From positions 77,442,706 to 77,506,705 of the forward strand of contig CM019831.1 in assembly GCA_009763385.1 (NCBI GenBank): 64,000 nt of DNA, read 5' to 3'. The notes beneath the pieces were generated by a model, which was given only the letters and a program-made list of their open reading frames with translations, was not told where the DNA came from and did no database searches. Positions within the stretch are counted from its first letter, which is position 1. Each line of letters begins with the position of its first letter. Shown one piece after another: positions 1 to 13,300 of the stretch. The stretch comes from Coix lacryma-jobi var. lacryma-jobi. Its lineage: Eukaryota; Streptophyta; Magnoliopsida; Poales; Poaceae. A program made the position numbers and the translations under genes.

Positions 1-45
1 CCGTACTCCTCTGAGGACCGTGCGCACGAGTGTGTTGGCACTGAC
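1..45 (+). pseudogene. Element B pol, left piece cut by element A
   Basis: Forty-five bases left of element A that end in the target duplication CTGAC (41-45). Read from base 2 the piece is open and continues in frame across the excised insertion into the copia RT segment at 14802. It is too short to recognise by itself; the assignment rests on the duplication and the shared frame. Confidence 0.55.
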
Positions 46-3000
46 TGTAACACCTTTGGTGTTTAAGCCAACTAAAACCTGACATGTCATCATGAGCATG
101 GAAAGCATTCATGTAGCAACACTAAAGATGCATTTACAATTTGCATAAAACTTGATCTCAAATGCATCATATGCTTGTTTAATTCTGTTTTGTTCAATGG
201 ATGTGTGGTGGTTAGGGATTTGCTAGTATCTGATTTCTAGTGAAGATAGGCTTATAGGGTTATATGGTTCATGAAATCACAAGTCCTTATAGTGGCCCTA
301 TGATAAAGACTAAAATCTATGCTGAATCAGGGCATAGTCCTTAAAACAAAGTTGTAGATACTAATGAAAGGCACAACTTTGGTATATAAAGTTAACAAAG
401 ATTCTGCACAGGATTTGAATTGAAACAAATTTATTTAAACCGTAGAATCTACCCTTGAGCTACAACTATCAAACTATTGAGAATCTGACTTTGGCCCTTT
501 AACCAAAGTTGTAGGGAATGACAAATGTGACAAGTTTCATGTTCACAGAATTTGAACTTCTTCAGAAAATTTTAAGGTAATTTGAGAAATCAGTTTAGGT
601 CAAATTTGAATTCAAACCATAATTCAAAAACTAGGCCGAATTGGAACATGGTCCTTTAATCAAATTTGTAGACCACAAAATTCTAAACAACTTTTATTCT
701 TACAGATTTTGCACTTCAGTTCAAGTTTTGGTCTCAATTCAAAAGGGGACAAAAACTCCTGTAGCTACAGTCCATGGAGCATTGCATGGCGTCCACGACG
801 GTTGTCGAGGTCAAAAGGGCGTTCCGGCGTCGACACGTCCCCATCCATGCGCCACTCGCTCTACCCGCATGCATAACTCGCTGGCGCACTCTCTGAGCTC
901 CTCGTCGCCTACTTATGCCCTACCGTCGCTGCGGTCCTCTCCTTTTCTTCTTCTCTGCTCGCGCCGGCAAGGGCAGTGAGGCTCCGCCGGCGAAATTTAC
1001 CGCCAACGGGCCTCCACCGCCGTCGTCCGCGCGTTCCTAGCCCCGCCGTGACCTCAGCCACCTCCCCGAACCGTCGATTTGAAGCTTGGTGGTCTGCATT
1101 GCCCGGTCGAGCTCCTGCTTCCCCAACTCCGGTAATCCGCCGCCGCGGACGTCTTCGTCGTCGTGCGGTTTGTGTGGTGTTCCTCGGGTCAAATTGTTTG
1201 CGCCTATAGCTTTGTCTCGGCTCGCTGATCACCATCGGCTCGCCATCCAGGTCGCTACCGCGCCGGAGGAGCCGGAACATCGCCGTCAAGCCTCGATCCG
1301 CCGCCATCTTCGCCGCCGTCGTCGACCTCCACCTCCTCGAGTCCCTCCGACCGAGCTAGCGTGAGCACCAACCCTAGGTGAGGTCCCTGGTGCTGATGCT
1401 CGCCTCCATTTAGACTCAACCGAGCTCGTGTGGCTGGAACGCCGGCGCGCCGCCGGGCTCGGCGCGGCCGAGCCGCCATTGCCGCGACCACCATGTCTCC
1501 GGTCATTCCTAGCCCCGACCAAGCCCATGCCTGTGTTCGCAATCCGTAGAGGAGCACGTAGATGGGGTCAGTTTGGTCTCTGGCCTCGCCGTCGGCGAGA
1601 ACGGCCGGCAGTCAGCGCCGCCGCGCACGGTCAAGGCCGCCGCGTGCGCTCGGGCCTGTGCTGGGCCGGCCTGACGCCCTGGCCCCGCCCGCGAGTGAAA
1701 TAGGTTTAGGGTTTTCTATTTTGAGCGAATTTGAACAGTAGCAAGTTTTGTCATTTTTGCTGTATTTTTGTTATAGCTCCTAAAATCGTGAAACTTTTTG
1801 TGTAGAATCTCTGACATGTAAAGAAAATTTTAAAAATATGAAACTTTGAATTTGGACAAGTTTTATTGGGGTATTAAAATAGTTAAATAAATGTCTTAAA
1901 GCACTTTAAATAATTTTGTAGGATGTTCCTGAGGTCCAAAAATTGTGAAATCAATTTTGTGGTACTTTGCAGTACATAACACACCTCTCCAAAAATTATG
2001 AGCCATTTTGGTAAAAATAAATTTTCAGCCTTTACAATGAAGCCTTTAATTAAATATGGATAGATGCTTGTTAATTTCATTCTGTAATATCTTTGTCCTT
2101 GCAAATTATCAAAAGTTAGATTACCACTGTTATGTTAATTAAGTCTGTTCACACAGAAAGTTTGGCTTAGATAAAAGCTCTTTTGGTAGTACCATGGTTG
2201 GGTTGATCTAAACAAGCTAAATGGTTAATTAGCAACTAATATATATGAATGAGTTAATTTCTGTTAAAAAGAGTCATGATATGCAGAGATGTAATTGTGT
2301 TCTTGTCAAGATCTCTACTGAATGCCTATGTTATGGGTTATGCAATTGACCATTTATAATCATGTTGTAACAAGAAACTTGCCTTGCATTGTTCCTATTA
2401 TTTTTTCTGGGTCAGTTCTGTTGGAAAAATGATAACACCATGATCCTTTGGTTTTTTTGGAAAATGTTGTATAGCAAAGTTGTAGTACTTTTGTATATCT
2501 AGCTGCTCCTAAAATTTCGTAATTGTTGGATTTATATACTGGGAGTTATGTTCTGTTCAATCTGGGCATGCAGTGCTGTCCAGAAATTAGGACAGTTTGT
2601 GAAAACTGAACTGTTTGGGTTATTTAACTTGTGAATCAGTTTTGGTGGATTATAAGAAAGTTGTAGAGGGTTTCATGTGCTTTCCAGAATGGTTTAGATC
2701 ACGAATGTTGATATTTCCGAGCTCCAGATATGGTCTATGGAACAGTATTGTTTGTATCTGTCCAGAATCTGGAAAGATTTAACCAAATGAATTGTTTGGT
2801 CCATATGATTCTGGAATCAGCTTTTGGGTATTACAGAGAAGTCGTAGAGAAATTGTTAAGCTTTCCAGATTGTCCTAAATCACATGATTTTCTATTCTGT
2901 AGCTCTAGTTATGGTTAAAACAAGTTGGTACATGAAATCTGTTCGGGTTATCACTTATGCGAATCTTATTCCAATTGTGATGTCTATTTCTGAATTCAGT

Positions 3001-4604
3001 TTTGGATTGTTGTTTACTGCTGTACTCTTCTACTTATAATTGTCCAGTATCATAAGCATTCATTCATAATCGCATCACATGCATCTTATATGTAGTTGTT
3101 CGTTATATTGCGTTTAGAAACCGAGGTTAGCACGGATCTGTCGGAGATTGCAGCACGGGAGGCACCGGTCTTCTACGAGGTTGGATTTGATATCTGTGGG
3201 GACGAGCCTGAAGAAGAACCCCAAGGCAAGCCCCGGTGCATTTGCTCCTACCTTGCAATTTTTAATAATTTACTTGTTGATAAAATTGGTGCATTAAGTA
3301 TAGGAATTGAATGTTACCTACTTGATGGATTAACTACCTTGATTACTCCTTATACTATCCTTGTCACTGGGTTATTTACAAATGCTTAGACTGCTTAGCC
3401 TTGCTCAATACAGTAGGTTTTTGAACAGAGAGATGCTATTGTTGGGAACCTTTCCCTCGGTTTGGGATGGTGTAATTAAAATGAGACCGGGCGCGTAACT
3501 TGCACAGGAAATGGAGTCCTGGTGTAGTGTTTCCGTCTGTGTCGCCTAGGGCCCGTCCGCTGTTGGCCCGTTGGATCGAGAACTATTTGTTAGTACTGGT
3601 CACATGCTTCGGTAAGCCCTACTGTGGCTATGCCCTTACTGGAACGGCGCACCCGTGCACTCGGAGTGGAGAGATGGCGGGAGTAGCGTGTACCGACCCT
3701 GCTCGGTCCCCTGTTGGACGTTACTCAACAATGCCGGTGTAGGGCGGTGGTGTACTGTACCCCGGGTGGCGCGGCTCTGGTCCGATTTGAGCGGATGCAC
3801 TGGACGGTTGATATATGCAAGTTCGGTCTTGCATATGTCGTGTGATAAGGAAGCCCCAGCTGGGTAGATCAAGCGGTTCGAATCGTCGTTTGCTCCACGA
3901 GAAAAGGAGACTCGTCCTCGCACCCTCAGTGTAGTTTAATGATGAAACAATGGAGGATTAATGGGTTGATTACGAGATGTATATTTATTTACTTAGTTAA
4001 TATTAGAAATATGGAATGACACAACTACTTAGTAGTAGGAGCTTTTATGCAAAGGAAAATTTTTGATTCTTGCTAAAGCCTTACCTTGAGTTCCCCTCAG
4101 CCTGCATTCCTGAGTCTTCTCCCCATTTTATTAGTCGGGTAAGTCTTGTTGAGTACTCCTGTACTCAGGGTTCTATGACCCCATGTTGCAGGTGAGACCG
4201 CCGAACAGATGTGCTTCGGGCCGTGCTGTATGACTATCTTTCCGGCTGATGATGATAAGTGATGTGCCCTTTGGCAGGGTTTATTAATATGGTTATGTTA
4301 TCAGACTTTTATCCAGCACTTAGTACTATCGCAACTTGAACTCATTTTCACCTATATTGTAATAATGAACACTGGTTTGTAATATTATGTTTATGTAAGA
4401 CTTCCGCTGAATTCTCCGATCTGGTATTTTGTATGAAATGTAATGTGCTGTAATGATTGTACTCGGATGATTCCTGTGACCTTTGGATGCGTCGACCGTA
4501 TCCAACAGATTAATCCAGTCTTGTGGCACACCTACATAACGGTCAGAGGTCGTTCGACATATGACAGGTGTAGGTGGGCCATATTATTGGGCGAGTCTGT
4601 TACA
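46..4604 (+). repeat. 5' LTR of element A
   Basis: Direct repeat of 10394-14796, starting TGTAACACC and ending TGTTACA. Bases about 284-469 contain roughly 177 bp that are absent from the 3' copy. A GC-rich block at 780-1700 resembles a grass 5' exon and ends in a donor-like site (AG/GTGAGG, GT at 1378). A long AT-rich stretch follows, then an exon-like block (about 3119-3235) and a conserved donor/hairpin/mini-ORF block (4139-4262). Short ORFs in the GC-rich part look like composition artefacts and are not called. Confidence 0.93.
4139..4262 (+). other. LTR splice-donor, hairpin and Cys-rich mini-ORF block (A, 5' LTR)
   Basis: The block has CGG/GTAAGTCTTG (GT at 4139), a perfect 7-bp stem TGAGTAC-TCCT-GTACTCA (4150-4167), an acceptor-like TTGCAG (4185-4190) and an open frame from 4191 to the TGA at 4260. 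That frame encodes a CFGPCCMT motif and an acidic end. The block recurs at 14331-14454 and, diverged, at 46341-46472 and 56082-56213 in element E. The role is unknown; it could be spliced leader coding sequence, an upstream ORF or RNA structure. Confidence 0.5.
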
Positions 4605-4608
4605 GGCT

Positions 4609-4620
4609 TGGTATCGGAGC
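4609..4620 (+). other. Primer-binding site of element A
   Basis: TGGTATCGGAGC lies four bases after the LTR end and resembles the complement of the initiator-Met tRNA 3' end used by most plant LTR elements. It fixes the LTR end at 4604. Confidence 0.85.
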
Positions 4621-4973
4621 AGGATCCCGTGGCAATCATTATAGTAATTTGAAAAGCCTTCAAAACTTATTTTCTAAGGAAAAATCTAAAAAGCTCTTTC
4701 TAATCTTATCTTTTGCTCACCTTAACTTACTTCTTGCGTAGTAGGAAGTGTATGCTGGAAAGTATTTGCCCTATGTTTAAAAAGGTTACAAAATTATTTT
4801 GGTGGGTATACAAGTAGATAATGTCGTATGCGTAGAATCGTAAGTATGCATCATTTCATCTTGCATCAATTAAATTCTAAAAATTCTCCTTCCTTAATAA
4901 ATATCGGGTTAAGGGTATAACTATTCTAACTTGTAGGTGCACGAAACTGACTTTAGTTTAAACTTATTCCAGG

Positions 4974-5552
4974 ATGGCTCGTACCAAGCAAACTGCGTGC
5001 AAGTGCACGGGACCGAGGGGAGTTCCGCGACACCAGCTCGCACCGCGTACGGGGGAGGGCAGCAGCAGCCGCAGCGGCCGCACCCGCAAGGCGGAGCTTC
5101 GCGCGGAGGTCACGAGGCTCACCGCCGTGCATGCGGAGGCCACCAGGGATCGGGCACGAGATGCCATGATGATCGGCTTGCTGAAAGAGCAGCGAAAGGA
5201 GGCTCTCGTGCTCGAGGCTGACCTGGAGAAGGAGAATGAGCAGCTGCGCAAGATGAGAGATGAGGCATGGCGTCGTGAGGACCTGGCACGTGCTCGGGTC
5301 TTTCACCTCGAGTTTTAGATAGAGGACATGGAGGTGTATGCCAACAACCTCCATGAGGAGATCCACGTTCTCAACAATCGTCTCAACCCCTATCACGGCC
5401 CAGGGGCAGCCGAGATGGAGGATGGTGTGGTCCTGGCTGACGGAGGAGAGCCCGATGAGGAGGAGGACGAGCCTGAGTTGGTGATTGAGATCGACGACAG
5501 TGACGACGAGGGTGGCCATGTCTCCGGCCTAGACACTGACCACGAGGAGTGA
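4974..5552 (+). pseudogene. Extra ORF of element A with histone H3-like N terminus, one stop
   Basis: An ORF between the primer site and gag, in the position of the intact 202-codon ORF of element E. It opens MARTKQTACKCTGPRGVPR, which matches the histone H3 tail at A1-A7, K9, T11 and G12 and differs at R8 and S10 (both Cys). A PRHQLA stretch then resembles H3 PRKQLA. About residues 35-105 are heptad-like and highly charged, and the C terminus is acidic, with LVIEIDDSDDE resembling a SUMO-interaction motif. A TAG at 5316-5318 interrupts the frame; element E has Gln there, so a CAG-to-TAG change is likely. The remainder stays open to 5552. The start is chosen for the H3 match and the acceptor-like CCAG/G just before the ATG. 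It is not a histone gene, because no histone fold follows. Confidence 0.75.
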
Positions 5553-5750
5553 TCGTAGTTTGGGTAGTCCTAACTAGTAGTATGGGAGGATAGTTGCACT
5601 AGATAGTCCTGCCAGGAGCGAACTTGTGTAATAAATAAACTAGACCATGTGATGTTCATGCAACTGCTTTTGCTGATGTGAAATGGAAGTTTATGATTAA
5701 GTTAATTATGAGTTACTTATAGATGTTTATGCAATACTTGCTGTATATTA

Positions 5751-5753
5751 CAG
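5751..5753 (+). promoter_or_regulatory. 3' splice-site-like CAG directly before gag ATG (A)
   Basis: TATATTACAG/ATG: the gag start follows an acceptor-like sequence with no gap. Element E has the same arrangement at 47967-47970. It suggests that gag is translated from an RNA from which the extra ORF has been spliced out. No transcript evidence is available here. Confidence 0.45.
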
Positions 5754-8700
5754 ATGTCGGTGCATACGCGTGCTTCCGGGGCTGGTACATCGCAGGATGG
5801 GGAAAACCAACCACCCCCACCACCACGACCACCCCCGACCTTGGCTGAGGCTATTGCTGCGTTAGCCACTGTGATAGCTGATAACACTAGGCTACTACAA
5901 GCTATGGCTCAAGGGCGCGGGCAAGGACACCGCGGGCAGGGGCATCAAGATGCCAACAGCATGTATACAGACTTTATGGATACTTGCCCTCCGCTCTTTG
6001 CCAAAGCAGAAGAACCGCTGGAAGCAAATGAATGGCTGCATACTATTGAGCAAAAATTTGAGTTAATCCAGTGCACAGACATCCAGAAGCCTCTGTTTGC
6101 AGCACAACAGTTTAGAGGACCAGCAGGCACCTGGTGGGCAAATTATTTGGCCACACAAGCTGCTGGACATCAGGTCACTTGGGCTGAATGTTGTGAAGTT
6201 TTTAGAGCACATCACATTCCAGCGGGTATCATGCAAATGAAGCTAGAAGAGTTTCTCAAGCTGCAGCAGGGTACTCAATCAGTGATGCAGTATGTGAGCA
6301 AGTTCAACCATCTCTCTCAATATGCTCCTGATCATGTCAACACTGATGCTAAGAAGAAGCAGTGCTTCATGCGAGGGCTAAGCACCAAGCTGCAAACCAT
6401 GATGACCACATGTGCCAACTCCACCTTCAATGACATTGTGAGCATTGCCATCACTCTAGAAGAGAAGAATCGTGTGCACAAGGAAGCAAAAAGGAGGAAG
6501 ACTGCTCAAGCTGGTGCATCTGGGAGTGTGCCGAAACGTCCCAAGTTCCTATACCATCCTGTTCCTCATGCACAGGTACCTGCTCGCCCATCACAGCAAT
6601 ATTACCAGCCTCAAGCTAATGCCAAAGCCTCTTCCCAGTTCATGTACCCACATCAAGCCAATGCATCTAGCTCCCAATCCACAAATGCCCCAAAAACCAG
6701 TAACCCCTGTTACAACTGTGGTGGGTCAGGGCATTTTGCTAAGAATTGTCCTTCACCAAAGAATTTTAATTCCAATGTCCCTCGCCAGCAGGGTAGTCAG
6801 GCTAATCCTCAAAATAAACAGCAACAAGGCAACCGTTCTGGTTCTCGATCAGGCACACAGAAGATTTATGTGGTACCCAAGACCGGACAGGTTCATCATA
6901 CTCAAGTCGAGACTATTCCAGAAGGTGAACCGGTTGTGCTGGGTACGTTTCCTCTTGCCAACCATTTAGCAGTTACACTCTTTGACTCTGGTGCATCGCA
7001 TTCATTCATCAATAGAGAGTTTGTCAGGAAGCATGCAATTCCAATATGTGAGTCCAAGGAGAAAATATCTATACTATCACCTAGGGGTCGGCTGTATGCC
7101 AATGAGATAGTGCATCAAGTTCCAATAGAGATGGAACGACATGTTTATCCCACTTCTATGATTGTGCTGAACCATCAAACCTTAGATGTGATTCTGGGGC
7201 TGAACTGGATGCAGCGTTATGGGGCTGTGTTAGATACATTGAATAGGACTGTTCGTCTAAATTCGCTAGACCGAAAATCCCAACTTCTCATCCAGCTTCC
7301 AAAACCCAAACTAATCAGCCCGAAGTTATGTGCCATGGTTATTGAAGGAGTCGAGAATGTCCCAGTGGTACGAGAATTCCCTGATGTATTCCCTGAAGAA
7401 TTACCCGGTCTGCCACCTGACAGAAACGTGGAGTTCGTGATTGAGCTACAACCAGGAACAGCACCTGTATCACGAAGAGCTTATAGAATGGCTCCAAAGG
7501 AATTAGCCGAGTTGAAGACTCAGTTAAAAGAACTCTTAGAGAAGGGTTTTATCCGGCCTAGTTCCTCTCCCTGGGGATGTCCCGCTATCTTTGTGAAGAA
7601 GAAGGACAAGACTTTGAGAATGTGCGTAGATTATCGTCCCCTCAATGAGGTAACCATCAAAAATAAATATCCCCTTCCACGTATTGATCTCCTCTTTGAC
7701 CAGCTTGCCGGAGCCAAAGTTTTCTCCAAAATAGATCTTAGATCAGAGTATCACCAGATAAAGATTAGACCCGAAGACATTCCTAAAATTGCCTTCACAA
7801 CTCGATATGGCCTTTATGAATACCTTGTCATGTCTTTTGGCCTAGCCAATGCTCCAGCCCATTTCATGTATCTCATGAACTCTGTTTCATGCCTGAACTC
7901 GATAAGTTTGTGGTAGTATTCATCGATGATATCCTGATATATTCCAAAACCAAAGAAGAACATGCTGAACATCTTCGCATTGTACTGGCTCGTCTGCGTG
8001 AGCATCAGCTGTATGTTAAATTCAGCAAGTGTGCTTTTTGGTTAGAAGAAGTCCAATTCCTGGGTCATGTGTTATCTGCTGAGGGTATTGCAGTTGATCC
8101 CGGAAAGGTGCAGGATATTCTGAAGTGGAAGTCGCCAACCATAGTCCATCAAGTCCGTAGTTTCCTCGGAATGGCTGGTTATTATCGCCGTTTCATTCTT
8201 GGATTTCCAAAATAGCCAAACCTATTACAGAGTTGCTCAAGAACCAAGTCAAGTTTAAATGGACTCCTGAGTGTGAGCAGGCTTATCAAACATTAAAGAA
8301 GCTGCTTACCACAGCACCAATATTAGCTCAACCAGATATTGAGAAGACTTTCGATGTATACTGTGATGCCTCCGGAATCGGTCTTGGCTGTGTGTTGATG
8401 CAAGAAGGAAGAGTCATTGCCTATGCATTAAGACAGCTAAAGCGACATGAGGAACATTATCCAACTCATGACCTGGAGTTAGCTGCAGTTGTACATGCAC
8501 TGAAAATATGGCGACATTATTTGTTGGGGAATACCTGTCATATGTACACTGACCACAAGAGTTTGAAGTACATCATTACTCAAGAAGACTTGAATATGCG
8601 GCAAAGGAGATGGCTGGAATTAATCAAGGACTATGATCTAGAAATACATTACCATCCTGGTAAGGCAAATGTTGTTGCTGACGCTCTCAGCCGGAACCCT

Positions 8701-10251
8701 CACTGCAATTGTTTAACAGTTGCACCCATGCATCTTAGTCTGTGTCAAGAGCTGGAAAAGTTGGGTATAGAGATAGTTTCGCAATGGAGCTTGAATAATA
8801 TTAGGGTCGAGCCTACCATACGAGAAGAAATTATAGCAGCTCAGAAAGTGAACAAGGGAATAGGTCATATTATAGCAAAAATCAAAGCAGGGGAAACAAC
8901 TTGTTTCAGAGTTGATGAAGCAGGTGTGTTATGGTTTAAAGATCGATTGGTTGTTCCCAAGGTACCCGAGCTCAGACAGAAGATTCTTGATGAAGCTCAT
9001 CTTACCAGATTAGCTATCCACCCAGGAAGTAATAAAATGTATCAAGATCTGAAGCAAAGATTCTGGTGGACAAAGATGAAGATTGAAATAGCTCGCTATG
9101 TGGCTCAGTGTGACACTTGTCAGAAAGTAAAGGCAGTACGTTTGAAGCCAGCCGGTGAGTTACAGCCTTTGCCTATTCCAGCTTGGAAATGGGAGGATAT
9201 TAGCATGGATTTCATTGTGGGTCTTCCCAAAACTTCCAAGGGATTTGACTCGATATGGGTAATCGTAGATCGTCTAACCAAATCAGCTCATTTTATCCCA
9301 GCTAAGACTACTTATAGAACTCCTGTCTATGCTCGAATCTATATTGCCAGAATTCTAAGTCTCCATGGAGTACCAAAGACTATAGTCTCTGATAGGGGAA
9401 CACAGTTTGTCTCTCAGTTTTGGAAGCATTTACATGAATCATTAGGAACCAAACTTCTTTTTAGTACGGCATACCATCCTCAGACTGGAGGTCAAACCGA
9501 GAGGGTAAATCAGATTTTAGAGGATATGTTGAGATCCTGTGTGCTCACCTATCCTGATCAATGGGATGAATGTCTTCCATTAGCAGAGTTTTCTTATAAT
9601 AATAGCTATCAAGAAAGTATCAAGATGGCACCATTTGAAGCACTTTATGGACAAAGATGTCGAACCCTGCTGAACTGGTCAGAGCCTGGCGAGAGAAGAT
9701 TTTTCGGAGTTGATTTAGTAAATGAAGCTGAGGAAAAAGTAAGGCAAATACAAAGCAACCTGAAGGTAGCTCAGACCCGACAAAAGAGTTACGCAGACAA
9801 AAGACGAAGACCGTTAGTATTTTCTGAGGGGAGCTATGTATACTTAAAGGTATCACCAATGAAGGGAGTGGTTCGGTTCGGAGTAAAGGGAAAACTAGCA
9901 CCTAGATACATCGGACCGTTCAAAATTATAAAGCGGTGTGGAAAGCAAGCTTATCGGTTGGAGTTGCCTGAACAACTTGCTGCTGTACATAATGTATTCC
10001 ATGTGTCTCAGTTAAAGCAATGTTTGCGAGTGCCTGATCAAGTGATGAGTTATGCAGGCGTAGACATTCAGCCAGATATGACTTATTCAGAGTATCCAGT
10101 CAAAGTGCTTGATCAAAAGGACCGAGTCACCCATAGTAGAACTGTTAAATTCTATAAAGTGCAATGGGATCAACACTCAGAAGAAGAAGCCACCTGGGAA
10201 TCTGAGGATTTTCTGTTGGAGCATTTTCCGGATTTCCTCGCTTCCATTTAG
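5754..10251 (+). pseudogene. Element A gag-pol polyprotein, two frameshifts
   Basis: A Ty3-type polyprotein for capsid, protease, reverse transcriptase, RNase H and integrase. The first segment (5754-7916) has the gag domain, a CCHC knuckle (CYNCGGSGHFAKNC, near residue 318), the protease motif LFDSGASHSF (near 408) and the N-terminal RT. Compared with element E, one base is missing near 7885, so RT resumes in another frame at 7889 with the catalytic VVVFIDDILIYS. About two bases are missing near 8210. The last segment (8233-10251) holds RNase H (YCDASGIGLG), the integrase HHCC and DDE regions, and a C-terminal chromodomain (WDQHSEEEATWESEDF). It is otherwise well preserved. The breaks are recent decay, since E reads through both places without shifting. 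Confidence 0.93.
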
Positions 10252-10378
10252 GTATGTGTTTCACTGACCTAGGAAAGCTTACATTGGTACTTTAGAGGGA
10301 AGGTCATAGATTTAGATCCTGACACATTTGCTTTTCCATTACTTAGTCAGTCAAACCAATCTCGTGACGAGATTTCTT

Positions 10379-10393
10379 TAAGGGGGGAGGAGC
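10379..10393 (+). other. Polypurine tract of element A
   Basis: TAAGGGGGGAGGAGC immediately precedes the 3' LTR. This is the expected plus-strand primer for a Ty3 element, and element E has the same layout at 52481-52493. Confidence 0.8.
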
Positions 10394-13300
10394 TGTAACA
10401 CCTCTGGTGTTTAAGCCAACTAAAACCTGACATGTCATCATGGGCATGGAAAGCATTCATGTAGCAACACTAAAGATGCATTTACAATTTGCATAAAACT
10501 TGATCTCAAATGCATCATATGCTTGTTTAATTCTGTTTTGTTCAATGGATGTGTGGTGGTTAAGGATTTGCTAGTAGCTGATTTCTAGTGAAGATAGGCT
10601 TATAGGGTTATATGGTTCATGAAATCACAAATCCTTTAACCAAACTATTGAGAATCTGACCTTGGCCCTTTAACCAAAGTTGTAGGGAATGACAAATGTG
10701 ACAACTTTCATGTTCACAGAATTTGAACTTCTTTAGAAAATTTTAAGGTAACTTGAGAAATCATTTTAGGTCAAATTTGAATTCAAACCCTAATTCAAAA
10801 ACTAGGCCGAATTGGAACATGGTCCTTTAAGCAAATTTGTAGAGCACAAAATTCTGAACAACTTTTATTCTTACAGATTTTGCACTTCAGTTCAAGTTTT
10901 GGTCGCAATTCAAAAGGGGACAAAAACACCTGTAGCTACAGTCCATGGAGCCTTGCATGCATAACTCGCTGGCGTTCCGGCGTCCACGACGACCGTCGAG
11001 GTCACAGGGGCGTTCCGGCGTCGACACGTCCCCATCCACGCGCCACTCGCTCTGCCCGCATGCATAACTCGCTGGAGCACTCTCTGAGCTCCTCGTCGCC
11101 TACTTATGCCCTACCGTCGCTGCGCTCCTCTCCTTTTCTTCTTCTCTGCTCGCGCCGGCAAGGGCAGTGAGGCTCCGCCGGCGAAATTTACCGCCAACGG
11201 GCCTCCACCGCCGTCGTCCGCGCGTTCCTAGCCCCGCCGTGACCTCAGCCACCTCCCCGAACCATCGATTTGAAGCTTGGTGGTCTGCATTGCCCGGTCG
11301 AGCTCCTTCTTCCCCAACTCCGGCAAGCCGCCGCCGCGGATGTCTTCGTCGTCGTGCGGTTTGTGTGGTGTTCCTCGGGTCAAATTGTTTGCGCCTATAG
11401 CTTTGTCTCGGCTCGCTGATCACCATCGGCTCGCCATCCAGGTCGCTACCGCACCGGAGGAGCCGGAACATCGCCGTCAAGCCTCGATCCGCCGCCATCT
11501 TCGCCGCCGTCGTCTACCTCCACCTCCCCGAGTCCCTCCGACCGAGCTAGCGTGAGCACCAACCCTAGGTGAGGTCCCTGGTGCTGATGCTCGCCTCCGT
11601 TTAGACTCAACCGAGCTCGTGTGGCTGGAACGCCGGCGCGCCACCGGGCTCGGCGCGGCCGAGCCGCCATTGCCGCGACCACCATGTCTCCGGTCATTCC
11701 TAGCCCCGACCAAGCCCATGCCTGTGTTCGCAATCCGTAGGGGAGCACGTAGATGGGGTCAGTTTGGTCTCTGGCCTCGCCGTCGGCGAGAACGGCCGGC
11801 AGTCAGCGCCGCCGCGCGCGGTCAAGGCCGCCGCGTGCGCTCGGGCCTGTGCTGGGCCGGCCTGACGCCCTGGCCCCGCCCACGAGTGAAATAGGTTTAG
11901 GGTTTTCTATTTTGAGCGAATTTGAACAGTAGCAAGTTTTGTCATTTTTGCTGTATTTTTGTTATAGCTCCTAAAATCGTGAAACTTTTTGTGTAGAATC
12001 TCTGACATGTAAAGAAAATTTTAAAAATATGAAACTTTGAATTTGGACAAGTTTTATTGGGGTATTCAAATAGTTAAATAAATGTCTTAAAGCACTTTAA
12101 ATAATTTTGTAGGATGTTCCTGAGGTCCAAAAATTGTGAAATCAATTTTGTGGTACTTTGCAGTACATAACACACCTCTCCAAAAATTATGAGCCATTTT
12201 GGTAAAAATAAATTTTCAGCCTTTACAATGAAGCCTTTAATTAAATATGGATAGATGCTTGTTAATTTCATTCTGTAATATCTTTGTCCTTGCAAATTAT
12301 CAAAAGTTAGATTACCACTGTTATGTTAATTAAGTCTGTTCACACAGAAAGTTTGGCTTAGATAAAAGCTCTTTTGGTAGTACCATGGTTGGGTTGATCT
12401 AAACAAGCTAAATGGTTAATTAGCAACTAATATATATGAATGAGTTAATTTCTGTTAAAAAGAGTCATGATATGCAGAGATGTAATTGTGTTCTTGTCAA
12501 GATCTCTACTGAATGCCTATGTTATGGGTTATGCAATTGACCATTTATAATCATGTTGTAACAAGAAACTTGCCTTGCATTGTTCCTATTATTTTTTCTG
12601 GGTCAGTTCTGTTGGAAAAATGATAACACCATGATCCTTTGGTTTTTTTGGAAAATGTTGTATAGCAAAGTTGTAGTACTTTTGAATATCTAGCTGCTCC
12701 TAAAATTTCGTAATTGTTGGATTTATATACTGGGAGTTATGTTCTGTTCAATCTGGGCATGCAGTGCTGTCCAGAAATTAGGACAGTTTGTGAAAACTGA
12801 ACTGTTTGGGTTATTTAACTTGTGAATCAGTTTTGGTGGATTATAAGAAAGTTGTAGAGGGTTTCATGTGCTTTCCAGAATGGTTTAGATCACGAATGTT
12901 GATATTTCCGAGCTCCAGATATGGTCTATGGAACAGTATTGTTTGTATCTGTCCAGAATCTGGAAAGATTTAACCAAATGAATTGTTTGGTCCATATGAT
13001 TCTGGAATCAGCTTTTGGGTATTACAGAGAAGTCGTAGAGAAATTGTTAAGCTTTCCAGATTGTCCTAAATCACATGATTTGCTATTCTGTAGCTCTAGT
13101 TATGGTTAAAACAAGTTGGTACATGAAATCTGTTCGGGTTATCACTTATGCGAATCTTATTCCAATTGTGATGTCTATTTCTGAATTCAGTTTTGGATTG
13201 TTGTTTACTGCTGTACTCTTCTACTTATAATTGTCCAGCATCATAAGCATTCATTCATAATCGCATCACATGCATCTTATATGTAGTTGTTCGTTATATT

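Noticed and set aside
909..1703. Overlapping ORFs of 80-130 codons on both strands in the GC-rich parts of the Tekay LTRs (also 11100-11894, 43481-44506, 53220-54121)
   Set aside because: They overlap on both strands, are Arg/Pro/Ala biased and have no recognisable domain. Stop-poor GC-rich DNA explains them.
4974..5552. A real histone H3 gene or pseudogene
   Set aside because: Only the first 20 or so residues resemble H3. A coiled coil and acidic tail follow instead of the histone fold, and the homologue in E lies in the same place in a transposon.
7885..8216. Programmed frameshifts in the pol of element A
   Set aside because: Element E reads through both sites in one frame without indels, so these are mutations.
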